Part shown: positions 1 to 8,676 of the stretch, one piece after another
How positions within the stretch are numbered: position 1 is the stretch's first letter
Layout of the letters: the number at the start of each line of letters is the position of its first letter
Source: Haloarcula limicola
GTDB lineage: Archaea > Halobacteriota > Halobacteria > Halobacteriales > Haloarculaceae
NCBI RefSeq assembly: GCF_010119205.1
Contig: NZ_WRXM01000001.1
Coordinates: forward strand, 1-64,000
DNA: 64,000 bases
Reading direction: 5' to 3'
Notes under the pieces: model-generated
Seen by the model: only the letters and a program-made list of their open reading frames with translations
Told to the model about the DNA's origin: nothing
The model's database searches: none
Position numbers and translations under genes: made by a program

Positions 1-50
1 AGCGAGTACTGGAGTGCGCGAGCCTCTGGGAAATTTGGTTCGCCGCCACC
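1..50 (+). rRNA. rrf: 5S ribosomal RNA, 3' end only
   Basis: The first 50 bases read like the 3' third of a haloarchaeal 5S rRNA. They contain the segment GAGTACTGGAGTGCGCGAG, then CCTCTGGGAAA, and end GGTTCGCCGCCACC, which pairs with the usual 5' end of the molecule. The 5' part lies before the window, so this marks the end of an rRNA operon transcribed rightwards. Recognition rests on memory of haloarchaeal 5S sequences. The exact 3' end is inferred and could be off by a few bases. No tRNA gene follows within the next 140 bases, although haloarchaeal rRNA operons often carry a tRNA-Cys there. Confidence 0.85.
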
Positions 51-72
51 ATTCATTCCCTATCATTCATTC

Positions 73-106
73 AGCCCACACGGAGAGATGTCTCTTCGTG
101 TGGGCT
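73..106 (+). terminator. Hairpin terminator behind the rRNA operon
   Basis: A 10-bp perfect inverted repeat (AGCCCACACG at 73-82, CGTGTGGGCT at 97-106) is extended inward by five more pairs, one of them G-T, closing on an ATGT tetraloop. A T-rich tail follows (TTTCC, then GTATTTATT). It sits 22 bases after the end of the 5S sequence and about 80 bases before the 3' end of the convergent GH3 gene. It could therefore terminate rRNA transcription, or serve as a processing site for the operon transcript. Confidence 0.6.
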
Positions 107-189
107 TTCCGTATTTATTGCGTAGCGGCAGCGCCGGACAACGAGTTCGACAAGCGCGAAAGCCGCGAGCGGAGCGTCAGTTGTGCGAG

Positions 190-2286
190 TCAGCGCTCGA
201 TTCTGACGGTCTCTCGAACGTCCTGAGCGGAGCGCGCTATCTCGACTGTGTATTCGCCTGTATCGACCGTCCACCCGCGGTCCGTATCGTAGCGCGAGAA
301 CGCGAGGTCGTCGAGAGAGAGCGAGACGGTTCGTGATTCGCCCGGCGACAGCGAGAGCGATTCGAAGCCCGCGAGTTCGCGATGCGGCCGGTCGATGCCG
401 TCGACGGAGGGCGGTCGAACATACGCCTGTACGACCTCACGCCCTCGGCGACCGGCGACGTTCTCGATAGACACTTCGATAGTGCCCCCGTCGAGAGCGA
501 CTGCGTCGCCGTATTCGAAGGTCGCGTAGGAGCGGCCGTGACCGAAGGGGTACGTCGGGTCGGTGTCGGTCGTATCGAAGTGCCGGTACCCGACGAAGAT
601 CCCCTCGTCGTAGTGAGCGACGCCGTCGACGCCGGGGAAGCGCCGGTCGTCGCTCGTCGGGTAGGTCTCCGCCGGCGCGAACGTGACCGGCAGTCGGCCG
701 CCGGGGTCTCGGTCGCCGTAGAGGACGGACGCCAACGCGTCGCCGTCGGCTTGACCGGGGTACCAGCTCTGGACGATCGCGGCGACGTCGTCGCGCCACG
801 GTGTCTCGACCGGGCCGCCGGAGCGGAGGACGACGATCGTCCGGTCGTTGGCGGCGGCGACGGCAGAGACGAGTTCGTCCTGTCGGCCCGGGAGCGAGAG
901 GGTGTCGCGGTCCCGCGCTTCGGTCGTCGCGTCGCGGACGACGACGACGGCGGCGTCGGCGTTCGCCGCGGCGTCGACGGCGTCCGAGAGCGAGGGCTCG
1001 CTCTCGGGCGCGGAATCGGCGTCGTCGCGGCCGCCCTCGACGAACGGGAGGAGGTCGAACAGCGAGACGGATTCGATCGCGTCGATACCCCGAGCCGTAG
1101 TCACTGATCCGGCGGCCCGCTCTTTCAGGCCGTCGACGGGACTTTGCGAGTGAAACGGCGTCGTCTCCGAAGAGCCGCCGCCGCCGAGTTTCGCTTCGTG
1201 AACGTGGGGACCGACGAGCGCCACGTCCGCGTCGTCCGAGAGGGGCAGGATGCCGTCGTTTTCGAGTAGGACGGTTCCGCGAACGGCTACTCGTTCGGCG
1301 AGGTCGCGGTGACGTTGGCTGTCGAGTTCGCCGGTGCGTTCGGCTCCGTCGAGCAGGCCGATTCGCGCCATCTGTCCGAGGACGCGGGCGACCATGTCGT
1401 CGAGGCGGGCCGCTGGGACTGACCCGTCGTCGATAGCAGCGGCTAAGGGGGAACCGAACAGGCCCGCGTGGGTCGCGTCTGGAATTCCGTCTGGCCACTC
1501 GAACTCGTCGGCGTCGTCGGCTTCGGGTTCGACTGGGACGCCCGGCATCTCTAAGTCCATACCGGCGTTGGCCGCGCCGACGGTCGTCTCCAGCCCGTAC
1601 CAGTCCGAGACGACGTAACCGTCGAATCCCCACTCGTCTTTGAGGAGATCGGTGACGAGCGTCTCGTGGTCGCTCATGTGGGTGCCGTTCACTCGGTTGT
1701 AGGCCGTCATCACCGACCCGACGCCGGCTTCGACGGTGGCGCGGAACGGCGGAAGATAGAGCTCTCGAAGCGTCCGCTCGTCGACGTCGGAACTGACAGT
1801 CGTCCGGCTCGTCTCCTGGTTATTGGCGACGAAGTGCTTGACGGTCGCGACGACGTCTTCGGACTGTATCCCCTCGACGAGCGCTCGGCCGATATCGCTC
1901 GCGAGCACGGGGTCTTCCGAGAGATACTCGAAGTTTCGCCCGCAGTGGGGCACCCGCACGATGTTCACGCCGGGGGCCAGTAGCGCGTGCTGACCGTGTG
2001 CGGTGGCTTCGCGCGCCATCGCGGCCGCCTGTTCGCGGGCGAGGTCGGGGTCGAACGACGCTGCCGTGGCGAGCGACGCGGGGAACGCGGTCGAGCGCTC
2101 GCCCTCGGCGCGGACGCCGAGGGGACCGTCGACGAGGCGAAAGGGTGGAATGTCGAGGCGTCCGACGCCGGCGAGGTAGCCGGTCGCGGTCCCGTCGGGG
2201 TCGCGCGTCCCGCAGACGAGCGATAGCTTTTCGGCACGGGTCAGCTCGGAGACGAGTGCGTCGATCTCGGGAGGTGGGTCTGCCAT
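190..2286 (-). CDS. Glycoside hydrolase family 3, beta-glucosidase-like
   Basis: A 698-residue protein of the beta-glucosidase/beta-xylosidase type, which removes terminal sugars from beta-linked oligosaccharides with retention. The N-terminal barrel carries the family block GYVVSDWYG, in which the Asp of SDW is the expected nucleophile. A second alpha/beta domain begins near VLLENDGILPL. A C-terminal fibronectin-III-like domain contains YPFGHGRSY. No signal peptide is visible, so it is probably cytoplasmic. The ATG at 2286 is chosen because the protein proper starts at MADPPPEIDAL; the in-frame upstream extension is rich in Arg and Pro and does not look coding. It converges on the rRNA operon. 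Substrate specificity cannot be read from sequence alone. Confidence 0.9.
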   Translation of the reverse strand: MADPPPEIDALVSELTRAEKLSLVCGTRDPDGTATGYLAGVGRLDIPPFRLVDGPLGVRAEGERSTAFPASLATAASFDPDLAREQAAAMAREATAHGQHALLAPGVNIVRVPHCGRNFEYLSEDPVLASDIGRALVEGIQSEDVVATVKHFVANNQETSRTTVSSDVDERTLRELYLPPFRATVEAGVGSVMTAYNRVNGTHMSDHETLVTDLLKDEWGFDGYVVSDWYGLETTVGAANAGMDLEMPGVPVEPEADDADEFEWPDGIPDATHAGLFGSPLAAAIDDGSVPAARLDDMVARVLGQMARIGLLDGAERTGELDSQRHRDLAERVAVRGTVLLENDGILPLSDDADVALVGPHVHEAKLGGGGSSETTPFHSQSPVDGLKERAAGSVTTARGIDAIESVSLFDLLPFVEGGRDDADSAPESEPSLSDAVDAAANADAAVVVVRDATTEARDRDTLSLPGRQDELVSAVAAANDRTIVVLRSGGPVETPWRDDVAAIVQSWYPGQADGDALASVLYGDRDPGGRLPVTFAPAETYPTSDDRRFPGVDGVAHYDEGIFVGYRHFDTTDTDPTYPFGHGRSYATFEYGDAVALDGGTIEVSIENVAGRRGREVVQAYVRPPSVDGIDRPHRELAGFESLSLSPGESRTVSLSLDDLAFSRYDTDRGWTVDTGEYTVEIARSAQDVRETVRIER

Positions 2287-2459
2287 CAGATACCGTATCC
2301 TCGGTCGACCGCCGTATAGAGGCTTTGACGACGGAATCGCTAAGCGTCGCGAACCAAAGGTATCGATATGATCGAACGGGGACTGACACGCGGCAGTGAA
2401 AAGGATGGAGCGCACATAGTCTGTATGGCGACGAACGACCTGACGAGGGAGGAGCGGTC

Positions 2460-3101
2460 ATGAGCGGGCCACACCAGAACCAGGAACTGGTTACGGCCGG
2501 AACATCGCTGGACGACGCCGAGGCGGCGATGGTGTTGGTCCATGGCCGCGGGGCGACGGCACAGAGCATCGTCCAAATGGGACGGGAAGTCCACCGTGCC
2601 GGGCTCGCGCTGCTGGCACCGCAGGCCGCCCGCAATACGTGGTATCCCCAGTCGTTCCTCTCGCCCGTCGAGGAGAACGAACCCGGACGGAGTTCGGGGT
2701 TACGGGCGGTCGGCGACGCGATGGAACGGGCGAACGACGCGGGGATTCCGGCGGAGAAGATATTCCTACTGGGGTTCTCACAGGGGGCGTGTCTCGCAAG
2801 CGAGTACGTCGCACGGAATCCCGAGCGATACGGCGGGCTGGCGGCACTAAGCGGTGGTCTCATCGGCGAATCTGTGAACCCCGACGAGTACGACGGTGAT
2901 ATCGAGCGGACGCCGGTGTTCCTCGGGTGCAGCGACGTGGACCCGCACATCCCGCTGGAGCGGGTTCACGAGACGAAAGCGGTCTTCGAGCGACTGAACG
3001 GGGACGTGGACGAACGCATCTACGAGGGGATGGGACACGGCGTCAACGAGGACGAACTCGATGCGGTGGACGAACTAGTCGAGCGATTGATCTCCGCCTG
3101 A
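2460..3101 (+). CDS. Alpha/beta hydrolase, phospholipase/carboxylesterase family
   Basis: A 213-residue single-domain serine hydrolase. The nucleophile elbow is GFSQGA, the oxyanion region is VLVHGRGA near the N-terminus, and the acid and base are probably the Asp of CSDVDPHIP and the His of GMGHGVN. Length and motifs match the carboxylesterase group that includes Bacillus MhqD; a true phospholipase activity is not implied. The start at 2460 has GGAGGAG just upstream, and a 12-codon reading frame (ATG 2425) ends on the ATGA overlap with it. Its usual partner in relatives, a VOC/glyoxalase-type dioxygenase, is not present next to it here. It is convergent with the NikR-like gene, 6 bases apart. 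Confidence 0.85.
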   Translation: MSGPHQNQELVTAGTSLDDAEAAMVLVHGRGATAQSIVQMGREVHRAGLALLAPQAARNTWYPQSFLSPVEENEPGRSSGLRAVGDAMERANDAGIPAEKIFLLGFSQGACLASEYVARNPERYGGLAALSGGLIGESVNPDEYDGDIERTPVFLGCSDVDPHIPLERVHETKAVFERLNGDVDERIYEGMGHGVNEDELDAVDELVERLISA

Positions 3102-3107
3102 ACCGGT

Positions 3108-3536
3108 TCACTCCACGTCAGCGAGCGTCCCGAACTCGTCGACGGGGACGACCGAGTAGTCGATGTTCAGCGTGTCCTTGGTCGCGCGAATCTTACCCAC
3201 GAAGGTCGATATCTCTTCGAGTTCCCCTTCGAGAACGAACAGTTCCATACAGCGGTGTTCGCCGACGTGGCTGTGGAAGTTCGAGGCGACGAGACCCTCG
3301 TGCTCGTGGCGCAGGCGCATCATCTTCTCTTCGACGGCGGTCGTGTCGTAGTCGAAGAGGACGGTGACGATCCCCATGAGTTCACGGCCCTCCAGTCGTT
3401 TGTCCTCGAACTCGCCCAGTAAGTTCCGACTGGCCTCGCGGATGATCTCGCTCCGGCCGGTGTAGCCGTGTTCCTCGGCGAACTCGTCGATGCGTTTCAG
3501 GAGTGACTCCGGCATGGAGACGCTGACGACGGTCAT
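3108..3536 (-). CDS. nikR: NikR-like ribbon-helix-helix metal-responsive regulator
   Basis: A 142-residue protein with an N-terminal ribbon-helix-helix DNA-binding domain (residues 1-45, starting [17 protein letters not shown]) and a C-terminal ACT-like metal-binding domain. The nickel ligands of the family are in register: H88 and H90 (HSH), C96 (HRC), and H77 or H79 from the partner subunit. Such proteins bind operators as tetramers when nickel is loaded and repress nickel uptake. A TATA-like stretch (CCTTAATAGG) lies about 25 bases before the ATG, suggesting a leaderless message. No nickel transporter is next to it, so its target is elsewhere or is itself. Divergent from the VWA gene. Confidence 0.85.
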   Translation of the reverse strand: MTVVSVSMPESLLKRIDEFAEEHGYTGRSEIIREASRNLLGEFEDKRLEGRELMGIVTVLFDYDTTAVEEKMMRLRHEHEGLVASNFHSHVGEHRCMELFVLEGELEEISTFVGKIRATKDTLNIDYSVVPVDEFGTLADVE

Positions 3537-3623
3537 GTATTAACTGAGTCGACAATTCCTATTAAGGATTATCGAACGACTCGCGCCGCGACGGCTTTCT
3601 CTCTCCTGATTCTGTGGGGAAAA

Positions 3624-3631
3624 CTTATAAT
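3624..3631 (+). promoter_or_regulatory. TATA-box promoter of the VWA-kinase-phosphatase block
   Basis: The AT-rich element CTTATAAT is centred 29 bases before the ATG at 3657, the spacing expected for a haloarchaeal leaderless transcript. It is the only clear promoter before the VWA, kinase and PP2C genes. The next TATA-like element (TTTTATT at 7305-7311) precedes the FHA/zinc-ribbon gene at 7342. Confidence 0.6.
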
Positions 3632-3656
3632 TAGGTCGTAAGTCCCTCTTACCAGT

Positions 3657-4841
3657 ATGACCGCGAACGTCGTGACCGACGCTAACCGGCCACACGTCCC
3701 GGGGGATGGGGCGAAGTTGACGGCCGAGATCGAAGTCGAACCCGGCCGACAGGACGAACGACCGACGCGCCAGATCGCGCTGTGTATCGACGCCAGCGGG
3801 TCGATGGCGGGCGAGGATATCGAACGCGCTCGGTCGGGGGCTGAGTGGGTGTTCGGACTGCTCGAAGACGACGACTACGTCTCCATCGTCGCCTTCGATA
3901 GCGACGTCGAAGTGATCCTCGAAGCGACGCGGTGGGGCGACATCTCACGCGAGGACGCGATGGACCACCTCGAGGAGATCGCCGCTGGCGGCGGGACGGA
4001 TATGTATCGCGGACTCGCGGCGGCCGCGGAGTCCCTGCGTCGGCTGCCGGACGACGCCACGACTGCGCGTCGCCTCCTGTTGCTCTCGGACGGTAAGGAC
4101 AACAGCCACGACCCGCCCGAGTTCGAGACGCTCGCGCGGGAGATCGACGCCGAGGGCATCCGCATCAAGTCGGCCGGTATCGGCAGCGACTACCGCAGGG
4201 AGACGATCCGGACGCTCGGCTCGACCGCACGCGGGGAGTGGACCCACCTCGAAGCGGCGGGCGACATCGAGCAGTTCTTCGGCGACGCCGTCGAGGAGGC
4301 CGGAACGCTCGTCGCGCCCGACGCGCAGCTGGAGTTGGACGTGGCCGAGGGCGTCGAAGTCAGTGAGGTCTACCGCGCGCTGCCACAGACACAGGAGGTC
4401 ACGCCCGAATGGCGGGACAACGCGACCGTCATCAAACTGCCGGACCTGCTGGACCGCGAGACCCAGCGCGTCGTGCTGAAGATACACGCGCCGCCGCGCG
4501 CGGTCGGTCAGGAGGTCACGCTCGCGGACGTGATGCTGACCGCCGGCGGCGAGACGGCGACCGGAGCCATCACCGTCGAGTACACCGACGACGCCGAGAA
4601 ACTCGGCGAGCACAACGAGCAGGTCGACGTCGACCACCGTCAGACCGTCATCAAGACGGAACTCGGGAAGGGCAACGTCGCGGAAGCCCAGACACAGATC
4701 GAGCGGATGACCCGAATCCACGGCGCGGACGCCGAAGCCGTCGAGTCCGCGGAGCGCCAGACACAGATCGTCATGGAGGGCGGCCGCGAGGAACAGAGCC
4801 GGGCGACGAAGATCGTCACCGACGAAGGACTCCAGAAGTGA
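3657..4841 (+). CDS. VWA domain protein, first gene of a phospho-signalling block
   Basis: A 394-residue protein with a central von Willebrand A domain (about residues 38-220). The metal-ion-dependent adhesion site is intact: DASGS at 45-49, the Thr of GGGTDM, and the Asp of LLSDGKDN. After it comes a beta-rich region and a helical C-terminus rich in Glu and Gln. VWA domains bind protein partners through a divalent metal. No signal peptide or membrane segment is seen, so it should act in the cytoplasm. The next two genes encode a kinase and a PP2C phosphatase, an arrangement like the bacterial TerY-type VWA/kinase/phosphatase triads. By analogy, not proof, it may be their substrate or scaffold. 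No tellurium-resistance genes are nearby. Confidence 0.85.
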   Translation: MTANVVTDANRPHVPGDGAKLTAEIEVEPGRQDERPTRQIALCIDASGSMAGEDIERARSGAEWVFGLLEDDDYVSIVAFDSDVEVILEATRWGDISREDAMDHLEEIAAGGGTDMYRGLAAAAESLRRLPDDATTARRLLLLSDGKDNSHDPPEFETLAREIDAEGIRIKSAGIGSDYRRETIRTLGSTARGEWTHLEAAGDIEQFFGDAVEEAGTLVAPDAQLELDVAEGVEVSEVYRALPQTQEVTPEWRDNATVIKLPDLLDRETQRVVLKIHAPPRAVGQEVTLADVMLTAGGETATGAITVEYTDDAEKLGEHNEQVDVDHRQTVIKTELGKGNVAEAQTQIERMTRIHGADAEAVESAERQTQIVMEGGREEQSRATKIVTDEGLQK

Positions 4842-4890
4842 CGACGGGCGAATCGGGTGAACCGAGCGAGGCGGCCGACCGAACCCGACG

Positions 4891-6132
4891 GTGAGCACCG
4901 TGACGTGGGAACCCGAACCGGGCGACGCCGTCGGCGGTCGGTACGAACTCGAGGAGTTCCTCGGGAAAGGCGGGTTCGCGAAGGCCTACCGGGCGCTCGA
5001 TCGGGAGACCGGCGACGCCGTCGTCCTGAAGCACCCGAACTACACGGAGTCACAGAACGACCGGAGCGTCATCGAGGAGTACTTCGAGAAGGAGGCGGAG
5101 TCGCTCGAACGCATCGCCGCGGCGGGCGGCCACGAGAACGTGATGGACCTCTACGACACGGTCCGGGAGCGTGACGTCCCCTTCCTCGTCGTCGAACTCG
5201 TCGAGGGCGGCATCGAACTCGACGGGGTCATCGACCGGCACGGCCCCATCGAGGACACCGAGCAGGTCCGCCGGATCGGTATCGACCTCGCGGACGCGAT
5301 GGGCTTCCTCCACGAGAACGAGATCGTCTATCGGGACTTGAAACCCGAGAACGTGATGCTCACGCCCGACATCACGCCGACGCTCATCGACTTCAACACG
5401 GCGACGGGGTTCGACGCCACCGGCGACCCGGCGACGGGCAACAACGGGACGACCATCCTCGGGCCGTTCAAACCCCGCGAGGTCGCGGAGGCGAGTCGGA
5501 CTGACGTCCGGCAGGGGCCGTGGTCCGACGTCTACTCTATCGGGAAGATCCTGCTCTTCCTGCTGAAGGGGAGCGTCCCGAAGAAAGACGGCGTCAACCC
5601 ACAGGAGTTCGGCGCGGACTGCGAGGACTACCTCGCGGAGATCGTCGAGCGCGCGACCCAGTCGGATTACCGGCATCGCTATCGCAACGCGACGGTGCTC
5701 AGAGACGTGCTGGAGGCCAAGGACCCGACGCCGCCCTCGACCGCTTCGGTCAGATACATCCAGGCCGACCAGCAGTTCACGGTCGAACCCGGCGACACGA
5801 TCGGCCGCGAGGGGGCGACCGGTCCGCCCGCGTCCATCACCATCGAGGACCCGCAGGGCGAGTACATCTCCTCGGTGCAGGTGCAGTTCGACACCCGCGA
5901 CGGGGAGTGGCACCTGGTCGACCGGAGTCTCAACGGCACGTTCGTCCAGAAGGGGTCGGGATGGCAGCGAGTGCTCTGCGAGGCGGGCCGCGAGCGCCTC
6001 CGACAGGAGGGCGAGGACCCGACGGACAGACACGGCGACGTGCCGCCGGAGTCGGTGCGACTGCGGGACGGCGACCTCGTCTCGCTCGTCCATCCGACCT
6101 ACGGCGTCACCTTCGAGTTTCACCCCGAGTGA
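4891..6132 (+). CDS. Ser/Thr protein kinase with C-terminal FHA domain
   Basis: A 413-residue Hanks-type kinase. The glycine loop is GKGGFA at 25-30, the ATP-anchoring lysine is K47, and the catalytic loop is YRDLKPEN at 147-154 with D149, K151 and N154. The metal-binding motif reads DFN (167-169) instead of DFG, and Tyr replaces the His of HRD. Residues about 290-410 form a forkhead-associated domain that should bind phosphothreonine, with GREGATG and SLNGTFV visible. The start is a GTG at 4891, 49 bases after the VWA stop; another GTG lies three codons on. The stop is 2 bases before the PP2C start, implying cotranscription. No membrane segment is present, unlike many bacterial PASTA kinases. 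Confidence 0.9.
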   Translation: MSTVTWEPEPGDAVGGRYELEEFLGKGGFAKAYRALDRETGDAVVLKHPNYTESQNDRSVIEEYFEKEAESLERIAAAGGHENVMDLYDTVRERDVPFLVVELVEGGIELDGVIDRHGPIEDTEQVRRIGIDLADAMGFLHENEIVYRDLKPENVMLTPDITPTLIDFNTATGFDATGDPATGNNGTTILGPFKPREVAEASRTDVRQGPWSDVYSIGKILLFLLKGSVPKKDGVNPQEFGADCEDYLAEIVERATQSDYRHRYRNATVLRDVLEAKDPTPPSTASVRYIQADQQFTVEPGDTIGREGATGPPASITIEDPQGEYISSVQVQFDTRDGEWHLVDRSLNGTFVQKGSGWQRVLCEAGRERLRQEGEDPTDRHGDVPPESVRLRDGDLVSLVHPTYGVTFEFHPE

Positions 6133-6134
6133 TC

Positions 6135-7289
6135 ATGCGATACGCAACCAACTACGACATCGGCGACCGGAAGCGCGGACGAGGAATCAACGAGGACAGC
6201 CTCTCGCTGACCGTCTTCGAGGAGGGACACCGCGACGGTTATCGGGGGCAGCAACGCTCGCCCGATAGCGGCGAGGCGTCGAGCGCGGACGCGGATGACG
6301 GCGACAGCGGGGCCGAGGATACGGACGAGCGAGAAACGGAAGACGAACGCGAGGGCCGCCCGGCCAACCGCTCGGCTGGCGTGTTCGTCCTCGCGGACGG
6401 CGCGGGCGGTCACGACGCGGGCGACGCGGCCTCCTACATCGCGACGACGGTCGTCGCCGAGCGGCTGGCTCCGGTCGCCATCCGCGCGGTTCGGAGCCAC
6501 CCGGACGGGTTCGACGTGGACATCGGGCCGAACGTGCTCCCCGAGACGCTCGGTCCCGAGGACATTCAGGCCGCTATCGAGAGCGCCGTCGTCGAAGCCC
6601 ACCGCGATATCGTTCGGTACGCCGACGAGTCGGGGTCGCAGTCGTACACGACGCTCGTCGCCGGCGTCTACGCCGACGGCAAGCTCCACCTCGGCTGGGT
6701 GGGCGACAGCCGTGCCTATCTCGTCAACCACGCCCGCGAGGAGATCGCCCGGCTGACCAAGGACCACGCCGTCGTCGAGGAGATGGCCGACGTCGGGGAG
6801 ATCGACGACGTGGAGGCGCACGTCCACCCGAACGGCAACGAGATAACGCGGGCGCTCGGCGGCTCCGGTCACGAGGACCCCGAACGGGCCTTCGTCGAGG
6901 TCGACACGCGGACCGTCCGGTTGTACGCCGAGGACACCATCCTCGCGACGAGCGACGGTCTCGTCGACGCCCAGACCGACGCGCCGGAGCTCTACGAGGA
7001 GTACGTGGATGCCGACCGCTCCGAAGCGGTCGCCGAGACCGTCCGCGAGGCGGTCGTCACCGACGACGAGATCCGAGACGTCCTTCTGGACGCCGACTCG
7101 CTCGCCGACGCCGCTCGGGAGTACGTCTCGGTGGCCAACGACCGCGGCGGAAAGGACAACATCTCCGTCCTCATGTTCGCCGACGAAACGCTTCCGCCGA
7201 CCCCCGAGACCGGTGGACTGCCGGTGCGGGCCGCAGACCCGGACGAAGACGTCGAAGACCGCGAGACGCTCATAATGTCAGACGAGTGA
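6135..7289 (+). CDS. PP2C-family protein phosphatase
   Basis: A 384-residue metal-dependent Ser/Thr phosphatase. The motifs appear in order: RGINEDS near residue 18, LADGAGGHDAGDA, the GWVGDSRAYL strand, ATSDGL, and GGKDNISV near the C-terminus, giving the Asp ligands of the two-metal centre. An acidic, low-complexity insert of about 40 residues (around 38-78) separates the first two motifs; it is longer than in typical bacterial PP2C proteins and probably a solvent-exposed loop. ATG 6135 is chosen because the family's N-terminal motif follows directly; a longer in-frame reading upstream overlaps the kinase and is not credible. It presumably reverses phosphorylation by the kinase two bases upstream. 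Confidence 0.9.
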   Translation: MRYATNYDIGDRKRGRGINEDSLSLTVFEEGHRDGYRGQQRSPDSGEASSADADDGDSGAEDTDERETEDEREGRPANRSAGVFVLADGAGGHDAGDAASYIATTVVAERLAPVAIRAVRSHPDGFDVDIGPNVLPETLGPEDIQAAIESAVVEAHRDIVRYADESGSQSYTTLVAGVYADGKLHLGWVGDSRAYLVNHAREEIARLTKDHAVVEEMADVGEIDDVEAHVHPNGNEITRALGGSGHEDPERAFVEVDTRTVRLYAEDTILATSDGLVDAQTDAPELYEEYVDADRSEAVAETVREAVVTDDEIRDVLLDADSLADAAREYVSVANDRGGKDNISVLMFADETLPPTPETGGLPVRAADPDEDVEDRETLIMSDE

Positions 7290-7341
7290 ACTTCAGGGGT
7301 AACGTTTTATTTCTCGCCGTGAAACCCGCCAACGAACGAGC

Positions 7342-8637
7342 ATGTCAGACGCAAGTACCGAACGTGGGGTGGAGTGCCCGATCTGCGGGGAGGAGTTCGA
7401 CCCGTCGACAGCGGGCGGGTGGTGTACGAATCCGGAGTGCGGGGAGTGGCAGTACACGGACGATAGCGATGTAGACGAGGCCACGGAAGCGGATAGTGAC
7501 GCGTCCACGGAGACGACTGCCGAGGAGTCTGACCGCGACTTGCTCTCCGAGACGGCGGAGCGTACCGACGACAGCGACTCCGTCGCCGACGCCGAGTCGA
7601 CCACCGGAGCGGCTTCAGGTGACGCCGGCGAGACAGACGACGCTGGTGAGACGGCCGAAGTGAGCGAGTGGGACGAGGACGTCGAGACGGCCGAAACCGA
7701 CGGCGTGGCGGAGGCGTCCGAGGAGGGCGCGCCCGCCGACGCCGCCGACGCGGAGCCGGCCCCGGACTCGCCGGGCGCGCCGGCCGGCGACGAGTCGCCC
7801 GAACCGGACGCCGAGGCGGCGACGAGCGACGCGCCGGCCGAGACGCCGGAGACGGCGACCGACGCGGGGGCCGACGAGACGACCGCCGGCGAGTCGGCGG
7901 GCGAAGAATCCGCGTCCGAGGAGTCGACTGCCGAAGTCGACGAACGCGACGAATCTGCCGTCGAGGCGAACGGGGCGACGGCTGCCGAAGCGGAATCGGA
8001 GACCGAGGATCGAGAGATGGCGGACGACGAGACCGCTGAAGCGGAGCCGGCGACCGTCGACTGTCCGGACTGCGGTGCGGACCTCGATCCCGAGGCCAAC
8101 TTCTGTCTGGAGTGTGGGGCCGACGTACAGGACCTCGAACCGGGCGAACCCGACCCCCTCGCGGAGTGCCCGGAGTGCGGTGCGGACGTCGACGAGGACG
8201 CCAACTTCTGTATGAACTGCGGCGAGGACCTCGACGCGCACCGGGGCGGTGAATCCGGTGGAGACGACTCGGGAAGTCAGGACGCCGTCGAGGCCCTGGA
8301 GGCACAGAGCGACGACGGCGAGACGGAGCCGGTCCCGGACTCGCTGGTGCTCGAAGTCGGCGGCGAGGAGATTCCGGTCGCCGACGGCGAGAAGGTCGGT
8401 CGGGAGATCCGAGCGGCGCTCATAGACGCCGGACGACCGGAGGACGAGGCGGTCCGAATCCACCGGGAACACGTCCGGTTCGTCCGCGAGGCAGACGCGT
8501 TCTACCTCGTCGATCTCGGTGACAACCCGACTCGGCTCAACGGTCAGACGCTCCAGAAGGGCGACCGGGAACCGGTCGCGCCGGGGGACGAACTCGAACT
8601 CTCCGGCGTCGCGACTGTCGCGATTCGAGCGCCCTGA
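7342..8637 (+). CDS. Zinc-ribbon and FHA domain adaptor with acidic linker
   Basis: A 431-residue protein in three parts. Residues 1-35 carry a Cys4 motif (CPICGEEF...CTNPECG). Residues about 45-230 are a disordered linker of Glu, Asp, Ala and Thr. Residues about 235-295 hold two zinc ribbons (CPDCGADLDPEANFCLECG and a second like it), and the C-terminal 100 residues look like an FHA domain, with EKVGREIR and NPTRLNGQTL visible. It should bind phosphothreonine without being an enzyme, a natural target of the upstream kinase. It has its own TATA-like element (7305-7311) about 30 bases upstream. A 186-bp part of the linker (7708-7893) is almost identical to part of the rpap1 gene 13 kb away. 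Confidence 0.75.
   Translation: MSDASTERGVECPICGEEFDPSTAGGWCTNPECGEWQYTDDSDVDEATEADSDASTETTAEESDRDLLSETAERTDDSDSVADAESTTGAASGDAGETDDAGETAEVSEWDEDVETAETDGVAEASEEGAPADAADAEPAPDSPGAPAGDESPEPDAEAATSDAPAETPETATDAGADETTAGESAGEESASEESTAEVDERDESAVEANGATAAEAESETEDREMADDETAEAEPATVDCPDCGADLDPEANFCLECGADVQDLEPGEPDPLAECPECGADVDEDANFCMNCGEDLDAHRGGESGGDDSGSQDAVEALEAQSDDGETEPVPDSLVLEVGGEEIPVADGEKVGREIRAALIDAGRPEDEAVRIHREHVRFVREADAFYLVDLGDNPTRLNGQTLQKGDREPVAPGDELELSGVATVAIRAP
7708..7893 (+). repeat. 186-bp duplicated segment, copy A (inverse of 20933-21118)
   Basis: This stretch encodes part of the acidic linker of the FHA/zinc-ribbon protein, from the Ala codon before EASEEG to the Glu of TTAGE. The reverse complement of 20933-21118 matches it with six mismatches in 186 by hand count (about 97 percent) and no gaps, in the same reading frame. 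A run of more than 60 bases is exactly identical. Outside these limits the two genes do not resemble each other. Confidence 0.9.
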
Positions 8638-8676
8638 CCGCACGAATTAAGCCATCACTTGGAGATACGTCACGTA

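Noticed and set aside
437-1633. Long minus-strand frame rich in Arg inside the GH3 gene
   Set aside because: Arg/Pro/Ser-rich shadow frame of a GC-rich gene; the GH3 motifs are in the other frame. Many similar shadows occur across the window.
2425-2463. 12-codon frame ending on the ATGA of the hydrolase start
   Set aside because: Could be a leader peptide or the tail of a lost VOC gene, but too short to support.
3657-7289. Tellurium-resistance operon
   Set aside because: VWA, kinase and PP2C recall TerY-P triads, but no TerC, TerD or related gene is present in the window.
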